A DNA stretch of 64,000 nucleotides from an uncultured Roseburia sp. (GTDB taxonomy: Bacteria; Bacillota; Clostridia; Lachnospirales; Lachnospiraceae). Positions within the stretch are counted from its first letter, which is position 1; each line of letters starts with the position of its first letter. The notes beneath the pieces were generated by a model. It was not told where the DNA came from and searched no databases. It saw only the letters and a list, made by a program, of their open reading frames with translations. The stretch covers positions 1 through 64,000 of the forward strand of contig CAJUNX010000018.1 in NCBI GenBank assembly GCA_910587865.1, read 5' to 3'. The position numbers and the translations under genes are program-made. Below are positions 1 through 7,923 of the stretch, one piece after another.

Positions 1-100
1 TGGTTTGACATAACGGTGTAGTCCCTGTTTTTTTCCACTCGGAATACTGCCATGTAATCAGCCCCTTTCAGTTGGATTTTGGGTAAAAAAATAGACGCTC

Positions 101-1681
101 ATGTTTGAACGTCTTATTTTTTATGGTCTATTAAGTTGTAGTGTAAGGGATAGCGGTTGCCTTTCTTTCTGTATTTACTTGCCTTTTGTTACTTTCCGCA
201 AGTTACCGCTACCGTGCGGAGGCGGTGATGCGGGAAACACGGGTGATGCGGGAAATGAGCCCGCGGCAGGAGGACCGGCGCCGTCGACCGAAGCGGCAGG
301 AGGAGATTCGGCGGAAGCGGACGGAGGGGCCGTGGATACCGGGGATATCGATATTTCCGGGACAACGATCCGCTTTGCGTCCTCAAGTATGAAGGATGAG
401 GCGACACAGGCCGTGTGGGATGAGATCCTGGCGAATTATCAGGAGGTCAGCGGTGTTGAGGTCATCATGGAGAATTTTGAGAACAGTGAGTTCCGCACCT
501 GGATCACGACGCAGTATGCGGCGAACAACGCACCGGACGTGATGGATATGAACTACAGCTGGGCATGGGACGATTACACCAAAGGTTACCTGCTGAACCT
601 GGATGACTATATGGATCAGTCCAATCCGTATAACGGTGATACAACGCTGCGCGATACCATGTCGGATATCTTAATGCTGCAGGCCGAAAATCCGGATAAC
701 GGTTCGATCCCGGGACTTCCGAGCCGTGTACTGGGCGTCAAGATTATTTACAATAAGCAGATGTTTGACGATGCGGGGATCACGGAGCTGCCGGCGACCT
801 ATGACGAGCTGATCGACTGCTGCAAGAAACTTCAGGACAAGGGATATGTACCGTTCGGTTTTGCCAACGCGAAAGTCAATGACGCGCACATGAACTGGTG
901 GCTGCACAACTTTGTCTGCCAGATGGACAAGGATGTCCGGGATCAGATGGATCTCTCCGGGGACGGCTTTGTGACGAAGAATGAGCTGGTGGCCGCGACG
1001 GATCAGGGGCTGATCGATTTCAGTCAGGCGCCGTACAGTGATGGGATTGCGCTGCTTAAAGATTTCTCGCAGTACTGGAACAGCGATTTCAACAGCACGG
1101 ATCAGACCGGGGTGGTCGACCTGTGGCTGTCGGGCAGGGTGGCGATGACGACCGTCGGAAGCTTCCAGGCAAATCTGATCGCCGAACTGGAAGGGCTTGG
1201 ATTTGAGTACGGGCTGATGCCGCTTCCGATTTTAACGGAGAATAACTACGCGAATGTAACCGGAAAGTCGTTAAACAACGGCGGCCGGGTCGTGGATGTC
1301 TATGCGGTGGTGAAAAACGAGGATCCGGTAAAGCAGGCAGCTGCCATCGATTTTGTGAACTATATGCTCTCACCGGATGCGCTGCAGAAGCTGATGGATG
1401 AATTCATGGTGATTCCGCCTCTTAAGGATATGGAGATGTCGGATGCGCTGCGCGGATGGCTGACGACGGATACCGAGGATGTGCTTCGCGCCAATTACTT
1501 CGGCTATGCGACATCAAAGGAGTTCACGGATTTTCAGGTGCTGATGAGCCAGGTTTACCTGACCGGGGATATGACGCTTGAGGAGTACACAAAGGAGCTA
1601 AACGACGAGTGGAAGACCATGTGCGAAAACGCGAAGATCGAAAACGACTGGTCAGAGGAAAACGGATATGGAACAAAATAA
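101..1681 (+). CDS. Family 1 extracellular solute-binding protein (sugar ABC transporter), abnormal 5' end
   Basis: The body from about residue 75 onward resembles sugar-binding lipoproteins of ABC importers, with a bilobal periplasmic-binding fold and a C-terminal segment ending in DEWKTMCENAK. The N-terminus is wrong for this family. There is no Lys/Arg-rich start and no clean hydrophobic signal. A Cys-Gly-Gly-Gly at residues 39-42, which looks like the mature lipoprotein N-terminus, is preceded by unrelated sequence. The DNA before about position 214 is AT-richer than the gene, so the native signal peptide seems to have been replaced by a junction or assembly break. An EF-hand-like loop lies at residues 284-295. 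No permease genes are in the window. The 3' end overlaps the sulfatase gene by 14 bases, so they are co-transcribed. The start is uncertain and has no good ribosome site. Confidence 0.75.
   Translation: MFERLIFYGLLSCSVRDSGCLSFCIYLPFVTFRKLPLPCGGGDAGNTGDAGNEPAAGGPAPSTEAAGGDSAEADGGAVDTGDIDISGTTIRFASSSMKDEATQAVWDEILANYQEVSGVEVIMENFENSEFRTWITTQYAANNAPDVMDMNYSWAWDDYTKGYLLNLDDYMDQSNPYNGDTTLRDTMSDILMLQAENPDNGSIPGLPSRVLGVKIIYNKQMFDDAGITELPATYDELIDCCKKLQDKGYVPFGFANAKVNDAHMNWWLHNFVCQMDKDVRDQMDLSGDGFVTKNELVAATDQGLIDFSQAPYSDGIALLKDFSQYWNSDFNSTDQTGVVDLWLSGRVAMTTVGSFQANLIAELEGLGFEYGLMPLPILTENNYANVTGKSLNNGGRVVDVYAVVKNEDPVKQAAAIDFVNYMLSPDALQKLMDEFMVIPPLKDMEMSDALRGWLTTDTEDVLRANYFGYATSKEFTDFQVLMSQVYLTGDMTLEEYTKELNDEWKTMCENAKIENDWSEENGYGTK
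149..213. repeat. Imperfect inverted repeat at an AT-rich/GC-rich junction
   Basis: TAGCGGT at 151-157 is matched by ACCGCTA at 205-211. The flanks are partly complementary (TTGCC against GCAAG with an offset). The pair sits where AT-rich sequence meets the solute-binding protein gene. It could be the end of an insertion element or a remnant of one. No transposase is visible because the window starts just upstream. Confidence 0.3.
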
Positions 1682-3092
1682 AAAACGACGGAATCTCCTG
1701 ATCATCACGCCGGATCAGATGAGAGCCGATTATCTGGGATGCTACGGGCATCCCACAATCGGCACCGCCCATCTGGATCGTCTGGCGGAGGAGGGCGTGA
1801 GATTTGACAGCTGTTACTGCGCAGCTCCGCTCTGCGGGCCGAGCCGCATCAGCTTTACGACCTCCACGTATTTCAGCGAGCACAATCACAGGGACTACGG
1901 GGCGGAGATAAATCCCGATGTCCCCAATCTGGTGACCTCCTTAAAAAAACAGGGGTATCGCACCGGAATGTTCGGAAAAAATCATCTGTTTACCTACGAC
2001 AGACTGCCGGAGGTATGGGATGAGTTGGACGAGATCTGCCTGGGAAACTGCGACGGGCATGAGAAATACGAGCATTCGTTCAGCGCGTTTACGATGGAGG
2101 ACGATCATCCGTACAACATCACGGGGAGACTCACGACGGAGACAATCGATTTTATAAAGCGGCAGGAAGGTCCGTTTTTTGCCTGGGTCAACTATCAGGA
2201 TCCGCACCCGGCGTTTGCGTGCCCGAAGCCCTATGATACGATGTTTTCTCCCGATGACATAGTGCTGCCTGAAAGCTATGCGGGATATGACAGAGCAAAG
2301 GAGCCGGACCGGAACGAGGTGTGGAGATGCCATTCTGAGATGGATCTGTGCTCCGAAGCGGATATGAGAAAAGCGATGGCGACTTACATGGGGCAGGTCC
2401 GCTACGTGGACGATTCCGTCGGCCGGCTGATGGAGGCGCTTAAGGAGACCGGCAGGGATGCGGACACGCTGGTGTTATTTTTCTCCGACCACGGGGAGCT
2501 TTTGGGAAATCACGGAATGACGCACAAGATTCCGGTGTTTTATGATGCGCTGACCAGAATCCCGGTGATCCTGCGGCATCCGGCGGAGCACTGGGAGAAA
2601 AAGGTATTCCGCGGGCTGGTGGAGGAGGTCGATCTTGCACCGACGCTGTTAGAGCTGCTCGAAGTGCCGGTTCCTGCTACCATGACAGGGAAATCGCTGG
2701 CTGGCGCGCTTCGTGCGGGAGATGATACCGGAAAAGATTCTGCGCTCTGTGAAGCAGGAATCGCGGCGCCCATGCTGCACGAGCCGATGCCGGGGCTTAC
2801 ACTTCGGGCTCCGTTTGAGCCCGCATCATACGGGTGCGGGGCCATGATCCGGCGCGGGGACTGGAAGCTGTCGGTCTATGCGGAGGATCTGGGTGAGCTG
2901 TATCATGTGACAGAGGATCCGGAAGAGAGAGAAAACCTGTTTGAAAACCCGGAATATGCCGATATCAGAAATGACCTCACCTTACGTCTGTTAAAGCGTG
3001 TGCTGGGCGTAAAAATAAGGGATGTCGGGGGCGGCGTGTGGAATACGGAGGAATATCCGGTGGATGTGCGCCGGATGCCGCTGGAGGTCTGA
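1668..3092 (+). CDS. Sulfatase (arylsulfatase/type I family)
   Basis: The 474-residue protein belongs to the formylglycine-dependent sulfatases. It shows the N-terminal metal site TPDQMRADYLGCYGHP (Asp16) and the signature C-G-P-S-R at residues 56-60, where Cys56 would be converted to formylglycine. The conserved SDHGELLGNHG block and a C-terminal DPEERENL segment are also present. The Cys-type signature can be matured by FGE or anaerobic sulfatase-maturing enzyme, and neither gene is in the window. No signal peptide is seen, so the enzyme should act in the cytoplasm on imported sulfated sugars. It overlaps the upstream binding-protein gene by 14 bases and precedes a fucosidase, which fits sulfated fucosylated glycans such as mucin. 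The substrate is inferred. Confidence 0.93.
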   Translation: MEQNKKRRNLLIITPDQMRADYLGCYGHPTIGTAHLDRLAEEGVRFDSCYCAAPLCGPSRISFTTSTYFSEHNHRDYGAEINPDVPNLVTSLKKQGYRTGMFGKNHLFTYDRLPEVWDELDEICLGNCDGHEKYEHSFSAFTMEDDHPYNITGRLTTETIDFIKRQEGPFFAWVNYQDPHPAFACPKPYDTMFSPDDIVLPESYAGYDRAKEPDRNEVWRCHSEMDLCSEADMRKAMATYMGQVRYVDDSVGRLMEALKETGRDADTLVLFFSDHGELLGNHGMTHKIPVFYDALTRIPVILRHPAEHWEKKVFRGLVEEVDLAPTLLELLEVPVPATMTGKSLAGALRAGDDTGKDSALCEAGIAAPMLHEPMPGLTLRAPFEPASYGCGAMIRRGDWKLSVYAEDLGELYHVTEDPEERENLFENPEYADIRNDLTLRLLKRVLGVKIRDVGGGVWNTEEYPVDVRRMPLEV

Positions 3093-3286
3093 TGTGAATT
3101 GCGTTTCACAGACAGTCTGATCTGTGTGATGGCAGCGGGTGGGGGCAGGTCTGCCTGACTTTGGCGGACGCCTTCGGGATCTGATCCCCGGCAGCCTGCT
3201 GCAGATATCAGGCCCGTTATGCGGGGGATTGCACCGACAGATCAGGAGCCGTGTGGCGATCGCGGAAGTGAAGGAGGAAGGGGAGC

Positions 3287-4534
3287 ATGAAGGACACAAA
3301 ACAGCAGTGGTTTAAAGAAGCGGCATACGGCCTGTTCGTACACTGGGGCCTGTATGCGCTTCTGGCAGGGGAGTATCAGGGCAGAAGGACGGAGAACATT
3401 GCGGAATGGATCATGAATGACCTGGATATTCCGGCGGCGGAGTATGAGAAACTGGCGAAGGAATTCGATCCGAAGGATTTTGATGCGGACGAGCTTGTGC
3501 GCAGGGCGAAGGAAGACTGGGGGATGAAGTATCTGGTATTTACCTCAAAGCACCACGAGGGATTCGCGATGTATCACTCCGCGTGCAGCGCTTACAACGT
3601 GCAGGATGCATCGCCCTGCGGGCGCGACATCTTAAAGGAGCTGCAGCTCGCCTGTGAGAAATACGGGATGAAGCTGGGACTCTACTATTCCCAGGCGCAG
3701 GACTGGCATGACCCGGACGGGTATATGCACAGAAAAGACAATTCAGGGAAAGACTATCAGGCTTATCTCGAGCGCAAATGTTTTCCGCAGCTTCGGGAGC
3801 TGCTCACCGGCTATGGTCCGATCGCGCTGGTCTGGTTTGACACGCCGATGGAGACGACGCCAAAGCAGAGCGAGGCGATGATAAAGCTGGTAAAAGAGCT
3901 GCAGCCGGACTGCATCGTCAGCGGCAGAATCGGAAACAATATGGGCGAATATATGACGACCGGGGACAACTTTATCCCGCGGCTTCCCTATGAAGGTGAC
4001 TGGGAGGTGCCGGCGACGGTAAACGATACCTGGGGCTTCAGCCGGTTTGATACGAACTGGAAACGGCCGGAAGACATCATCCGTCTTTTGGTGAAGATCA
4101 ACGGCCGGGGCGGCAATTACCTGCTGAATGTCGGGCCGGACGCGAGAGGAAACGTGCCAGAGCGCTGCGCGGAGATCCTGAATGAGGTCGGAACGTATGT
4201 GAGAGCAAACGGCGAGGCGCTGTTTGGCACAAAATCAGCCGGGGTTTATCCGTATGAGCTTGATTTTGCGGAATTTACCTGCAAAGACCACCGTCTGTTT
4301 GTCCACGTGTTTGCGCCTGTCGCACATATTGACCTGTATAAGTGCGCCAATCACGTAAAACGAGTGTATCTGCTGGAGACAGGGGAGGATATCCCGTTTG
4401 AGAGGACAAAATCCTGCGAGAAGGACTCCGTTACGATCATTCCGCTGCCAGAGCATTTACGGGACAGGGCATACTACTGCCTGGGCCTGGAGTTAGAGGA
4501 ACGGGATCTGATATTCGAGGAGTTTGAGCAATAA
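3287..4534 (+). CDS. GH29 alpha-L-fucosidase
   Basis: The 415-residue protein has GH29 hallmarks: YGLFVHWGLYAL near residue 14, FTSKHHEGFAMY near 85-96 with the paired histidines that contact fucose, and ALVWFD ending at Asp185, the expected nucleophile. NYLLNVGPDARG further on is also typical. It should release alpha-linked L-fucose with retention. There is no signal peptide, so it is probably cytoplasmic. The start has a good site, GGAGGAAGGGG, just upstream. The length is that of the catalytic domain plus a short C-terminal beta domain. It lies about 190 bases after the sulfatase and before genes for further sugar processing. Confidence 0.95.
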   Translation: MKDTKQQWFKEAAYGLFVHWGLYALLAGEYQGRRTENIAEWIMNDLDIPAAEYEKLAKEFDPKDFDADELVRRAKEDWGMKYLVFTSKHHEGFAMYHSACSAYNVQDASPCGRDILKELQLACEKYGMKLGLYYSQAQDWHDPDGYMHRKDNSGKDYQAYLERKCFPQLRELLTGYGPIALVWFDTPMETTPKQSEAMIKLVKELQPDCIVSGRIGNNMGEYMTTGDNFIPRLPYEGDWEVPATVNDTWGFSRFDTNWKRPEDIIRLLVKINGRGGNYLLNVGPDARGNVPERCAEILNEVGTYVRANGEALFGTKSAGVYPYELDFAEFTCKDHRLFVHVFAPVAHIDLYKCANHVKRVYLLETGEDIPFERTKSCEKDSVTIIPLPEHLRDRAYYCLGLELEERDLIFEEFEQ

Positions 4535-4732
4535 AAAATATGATTTGGTGACAGGAATCCGCCATTTCGTGAATGATCCCGAATGGATGCGGATGTAGCT
4601 GCCGATACCTGTTATGAGGCGCAGATTCCGGCGCTGACCGACCGGGTTCTGGCTGCATGGAGTCGGAATCGGTGCCTGATCAGGCATATGGGATGAGCCG
4701 GAATATGCCAAAATAAGACAGGAGGAAGCAGT
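4535..4732. other. Intergenic stretch with possible decayed coding sequence
   Basis: No intact gene is seen. One frame near the start reads TGIRHFVNDPEWMRM then stop. Another frame near 4692-4736 reads DEPEYAKIRQEEAV then stop. The second resembles the C-terminal tail style of sulfatases (compare NPEYADIRNDL in the neighbouring sulfatase), so this may be the remains of a lost gene. The evidence is weak. Confidence 0.2.
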
Positions 4733-5446
4733 ATGAGAGTCACAACACAGATGTTAAACCGGGCGGCGGCAAAAACGGGCCTGCCCTTTGCACCCGGAAA
4801 TTCACTTTTAAACTATGTGAATCAGACAAAAGCGGGAAGCGAAAATCCGCTGCTGGCGGCGCTGGGAAAAAACAGCGGTGTAACGGCCGCAGCGGGTCAG
4901 AAGAGCAGCGAGATCGCAGCTCTGCTCCGGACACAGCAAAAGAGTGGTTATAAGAAGCTTGATGCCGCCGCGGATCAGCTGGCGCAGTCGGTCGCGGCGC
5001 TGACTGCGGAGGGGGAGAACTCCGTCTTTGGCAAGGCGGAAAAGACGGGTGATACCGGCGCAGTCGGAAAAAGCGTGGAGCGGCTGGCGGACAGCTATAA
5101 TGAGATGGTCAGAATGCTGGAGAAGCAGTCGGATCCGATGAATCAGTATTACGGTTACATGATGCGCGAGGCCGCGGCGGAAAACAGTCAGGCGTTAAAA
5201 GAGCTTGGGATTACGATCGGAAAAGACGGAACCTTAAGTGTCGACAAAGGGGCGCTTGGGGAAGCGGATGTCAAAGAGCTGAAGGAGATCTTCGGATCCG
5301 GCAGCGGCTTTCAGTCAAAGCTGTCGTTTCTGGCATCCCGGGTTTCCGGAAATGCGCAGGCAAATCTGCAGAGCGCCAGCGGACGGTACAACGCCGCGGG
5401 GACTTATTACGGGTCTTCTGGCAGCAGGTATGATTTCTGGGGATAA
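4733..5446 (+). CDS. FliD-like (hook-associated protein 2 C-terminal type) orphan protein
   Basis: The 237-residue protein has no signal peptide or membrane segment and is rich in Ala, Gly and Ser. Residues about 155-215 contain the pattern LKELGITIGKDGTLSVDK, then an acidic spacer with KEIFG, then LSFLASRVSGNAQANL. That is the layout of the C-terminal D1 region of the flagellar cap protein FliD. The first 150 residues are helical, with Ala-rich stretches, and end in Tyr/Gly-rich sequence. There are no other flagellar genes in the window. A GGAGG site precedes the ATG. It could be an exported filament-like protein, a flagellar gene relic, or an unrelated helical protein. The function is unknown. 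Confidence 0.7.
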   Translation: MRVTTQMLNRAAAKTGLPFAPGNSLLNYVNQTKAGSENPLLAALGKNSGVTAAAGQKSSEIAALLRTQQKSGYKKLDAAADQLAQSVAALTAEGENSVFGKAEKTGDTGAVGKSVERLADSYNEMVRMLEKQSDPMNQYYGYMMREAAAENSQALKELGITIGKDGTLSVDKGALGEADVKELKEIFGSGSGFQSKLSFLASRVSGNAQANLQSASGRYNAAGTYYGSSGSRYDFWG

Positions 5447-5461
5447 GAAGAAAAGCACGGA

Positions 5462-5511
5462 AAAGATAAAAAGACAGCCGGCCCCGGCATGATCCGACAG
5501 GGCCGGCTGTC
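5462..5511 (-). terminator. Intrinsic terminator of thiT
   Basis: A 12-bp perfect stem, GACAGCCGGCCC at 5473-5484 with GGGCCGGCTGTC at 5500-5511, is followed on the minus strand by TTTTTATCTTTT. It lies about 80 bases after the thiT stop. The plus strand has a weaker T stretch, so it may also help end transcripts from the gene at 4733-5446. Confidence 0.8.
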
Positions 5512-5591
5512 CTTCTGCGTCCGGGCATCCGCCCTTTCCAAAGAAAACAGGCGTCCTTCCGTCCGTTTTTTTGAGGAAAGCAGGCGCGCGG

Positions 5592-6275
5592 TCAGGTTTC
5601 GACGGCCTGCTGCTTTACATGCGCCAGTGCCTTCGCGACCGGCGGGATGCAGATGATAATCAGTGTCACGGCCGCCTCCGGAACCAGGTAGGAAGCCTGA
5701 TAGCCCGCGGAATAGGCGAGCGGACTCATGCCCTCGGGCGCATAGGCGGCGAAAAATACGACGCCGGAGATCGTGGAAAAGAGGAACCGTCCGATCACGC
5801 CGACGATGTATCCGGTCTGCAGTCCCCATTTCTTTTTATGAAAAAAACCGGCGAGTCCCAGGGCGCCAAAGGCCAGCGGATAGTCCAAAAGCATCTGCGG
5901 GATCGTGTAGAAGATCGGTTCCGTCACGAACTGAACCAGCCCGTAGGCTACGGCGGTCATGATGCCGGCATACGGCCCGTACCAGTAGGCGATCAGCACG
6001 ATAAAGAGCATGGAGAGCAGCGTGACGGAGCCGCCCATCGGCATCTCAAACAGTTTGATCATCGAGCAGACGACAGCCAGCGCGATCGCGGCTGCGGAGT
6101 AGACCAGCTGCTTTGTTGTCAGGGCCGCTTTTTTTGCGGCGCTGCGGTGACGTATGGCCGCCGCGACGATTAAGAGCGCGGCGATGGCCGCGATCATAAG
6201 AATGATACCGGCGGTGGTCAGATGGACGGAGCCGTCCCCCCACGCGCCTTCCGGTGTTGCGAAAAAATTGTTCAT
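5592..6275 (-). CDS. thiT: Thiamine ECF transporter substrate-specific component ThiT
   Basis: The 227-residue integral membrane protein has about seven hydrophobic segments. It has the ThiT pattern of EMPMGGSVTLLSMLFI in the middle, then AYWYGPYAGIMTAVAYGL and LLDYPLAFGALGLAGFF. It binds thiamine and works with the shared EcfAA'T energy module, whose genes are not in the window. The start chosen (MNNFF) follows GGGAGG with normal spacing. A longer reading frame upstream runs through the riboswitch and is rejected. Its N-terminus carries an extra hydrophobic helix and a basic RHRSAAKK loop compared with minimal ThiT. Expression should fall when thiamine pyrophosphate is plentiful, through the upstream riboswitch. 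Confidence 0.93.
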   Translation of the reverse strand: MNNFFATPEGAWGDGSVHLTTAGIILMIAAIAALLIVAAAIRHRSAAKKAALTTKQLVYSAAAIALAVVCSMIKLFEMPMGGSVTLLSMLFIVLIAYWYGPYAGIMTAVAYGLVQFVTEPIFYTIPQMLLDYPLAFGALGLAGFFHKKKWGLQTGYIVGVIGRFLFSTISGVVFFAAYAPEGMSPLAYSAGYQASYLVPEAAVTLIIICIPPVAKALAHVKQQAVET

Positions 6276-6283
6276 AAAAAAAT

Positions 6284-6310
6284 CCTCCCGGTGAACATGC
6301 TGCCAGGGGG
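6284..6310 (-). promoter_or_regulatory. Shine-Dalgarno sequestering hairpin of thiT
   Basis: On the minus strand CCCCCUGG (6303-6310) can pair with CCGGGAGG (6284-6291) around an 11-base loop, with seven of eight positions paired including one G-U. The 3' arm contains the thiT ribosome site. With the TPP riboswitch just upstream, this suggests translational control. It is inferred from pairing only. Confidence 0.5.
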
Positions 6311-6363
6311 ATCTCATCTGACGCGTCAGCCGGTCTGCGGCACGGCTTACAGCGCGAATCAAA

Positions 6364-6470
6364 AGCCTCCCTACGCCGGTATTATCCGGATCAGGTGATA
6401 AGGGTCGATGACACGTCTCCACGGCGGAGCCGGCACATCTCTCAGCAGAAGCACCCCTGGCATTCGTTTA
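6364..6470 (-). promoter_or_regulatory. TPP (THI-box) riboswitch
   Basis: The minus strand contains the conserved core in order: GGGGUGC, then CUGAGA, then ACCCUU, ACCUGAUCCGGAUAAUACC and GUAGGGA. Outer bases GCC and GGC can form the P1 helix. It sits directly between the promoter at 6488-6516 and thiT, so it senses thiamine pyrophosphate and represses the thiamine importer. Confidence 0.96.
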
Positions 6471-6487
6471 TTCTGATGTCGGTTTTT

Positions 6488-6516
6488 ACTATAATCATTT
6501 TAAGGCTGTTTGTCAA
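6488..6516 (-). promoter_or_regulatory. Sigma-A-type promoter of the TPP riboswitch/thiT unit
   Basis: The minus strand reads TTGACA (6511-6516), a 17-base spacer and TATAGT (6488-6493). The -35 box lies inside the last codons of the AraC gene. Transcription would start about ten bases before the riboswitch leader. Confidence 0.8.
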
Positions 6517-7564
6517 GCGTATCCGTGTCAAAAAGATCAAGACACATACTGCGGTATTTATGCGGTGTCATGTGATAAAATTTCTGAAACTGGCGGTAAA
6601 ACTGGGACGGATTTTTAAATCCTGCGGTTTCCGCGATTTTTTCTACCGTGTCGTCAGTCTGTAACAGCAGGCAGGCGGCCTTTTTGATATAGGTAAAATT
6701 ACAATAAGCCGAAAGCGTCATACCGGTGGTTTCACGAAAAATGCGGTTCAGGTAATCACTGTTGTAGTGGAGTGCGGCGGAAATATCATCACGGGTTAAA
6801 TGCTGATCGGAAGATTCAATAAAGTGCCGGACCGTATCGACGAGACGTTCCGGTTTCAATATGTAATAATTGCATTTATAGTATGAAGAATCCGTCAGCA
6901 GGTATAAAAGACGGCAGAAAAGCCCGTAAATAATCAGCCAGTATCCGGGTGACTGTTGTTCTAATTCTTTGCGCATGGCAAGAAAATATCCGAAGACCTT
7001 TGGCGGGATTTCGGCGGGCCCGATCCGATGGAATTCAAGAAACGAACTGGAGGAGCACTCCTGATCGTCTGCGGACTGAAAAAAACGGTGAAAAAATTTA
7101 TTGTCCTTCGGATAGTAGGACATGCCGCATTTCGGCCAGTGATCAAGAAAATCTTTTGCAATGCAGCAGTAGAAAATGGACGTATCTGTCCGCTGCACCT
7201 CCGCATGGTGGATATTCTGGTCAAAAAGACAGGCATCACCTTCCCGATAAGTGTAAATAGTATGTTCAATCTGTATTTTTAAAATTCCGCTTTTTACAAA
7301 TACCATTTCAAAGTAGTCGTGATTATGCAGAATGGGCATATGAGTGGAATCAGGCTTTGTGTGTGGAAGCCTGATATGATAATGCCTCTTTCCGTTACTG
7401 AGTTCTACGGTTTGCTCCGTCGGCGTACTGACAAAAAAAGAAAAGGCCAGGGAGCTTTTCAGATGGCGGTTTGCGGAGGAATTCAGACCCATGACAATGT
7501 CAGTGATTTCGCGGAGCGAGAGGCCTTCGTTAAAAATATTTTCAATCAGGACTGATTCATTCAT
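6500..7564 (-). CDS. AraC-family transcriptional regulator of the carbohydrate locus
   Basis: The 354-residue protein has an N-terminal cupin-like sensor domain (HNHDYFEMVFVKSG, then YREGDACLFDQNIHHAE). The C-terminal AraC DNA-binding domain has two helix-turn-helix units around residues 245-345, including SDYLNRIFRETTGMTLSAY and TVEKIAETAGFKNPSQFYRQF. It is divergent from the MFS-to-glycosidase operon, from which it is separated by 359 bases, so it probably activates that operon in response to a sugar. The start follows AAAGGAG. Its 3' end carries the -35 box of the thiT promoter. Confidence 0.93.
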   Translation of the reverse strand: MNESVLIENIFNEGLSLREITDIVMGLNSSANRHLKSSLAFSFFVSTPTEQTVELSNGKRHYHIRLPHTKPDSTHMPILHNHDYFEMVFVKSGILKIQIEHTIYTYREGDACLFDQNIHHAEVQRTDTSIFYCCIAKDFLDHWPKCGMSYYPKDNKFFHRFFQSADDQECSSSSFLEFHRIGPAEIPPKVFGYFLAMRKELEQQSPGYWLIIYGLFCRLLYLLTDSSYYKCNYYILKPERLVDTVRHFIESSDQHLTRDDISAALHYNSDYLNRIFRETTGMTLSAYCNFTYIKKAACLLLQTDDTVEKIAETAGFKNPSQFYRQFQKFYHMTPHKYRSMCLDLFDTDTLDKQP

Positions 7565-7923
7565 ATAGGAACACTCCTTTCAGGTCGGAATCTGCAATGA
7601 TTCTGTCTGCAGATGGTCGTTATCTGTGATTGTGATAATTGACAGATATTTTTATACTATACTTAGAATAAGAGCGCAAAATAGTGAGAACTGATTGGAA
7701 TATAACAGAATTTTTTTCGGATTTCAACAAAAATATGCTGGAAATATTATCCGATCAGAAAAAAAAGTAATTACAACCTGTATTTCCAATCTGATAAGAG
7801 CTCACTAAAAATGTCGGAAAATGAAAATACGGTGAAAAGGGAGGTGAGGAGGAAAATCCTTAGCTAATATGCGACAATGACAGGTTACAGAGGAAAGTAT
7901 CTGAAAGGAAGAGAGGAGAAAGC
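7565..7923. other. AT-rich divergent regulatory region between araC-like and MFS genes
   Basis: This 359-base gene-free stretch is clearly AT-richer than its flanks. It holds a TTGACA at 7639-7644 followed by several TATACT-like hexamers at non-ideal spacing. It also holds an inverted pair, GGAAATA (7740-7746) with TATTTCC (7781-7787), flanked by ATCAG and CTGAT. These are candidate activator sites for the AraC protein. A GAGAGGAG ribosome site ends the region. Confidence 0.45.

Noticed and set aside
5571..6173. 200-codon frame opposite thiT
   Set aside because: It is antisense to a clear membrane protein gene and is Arg/Asp-rich shadow sequence.
6276..6422. N-terminal extension of ThiT (49 extra codons)
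   Set aside because: It runs through the 3' part of the TPP riboswitch and has no ribosome site, while MNNFF has GGGAGG.
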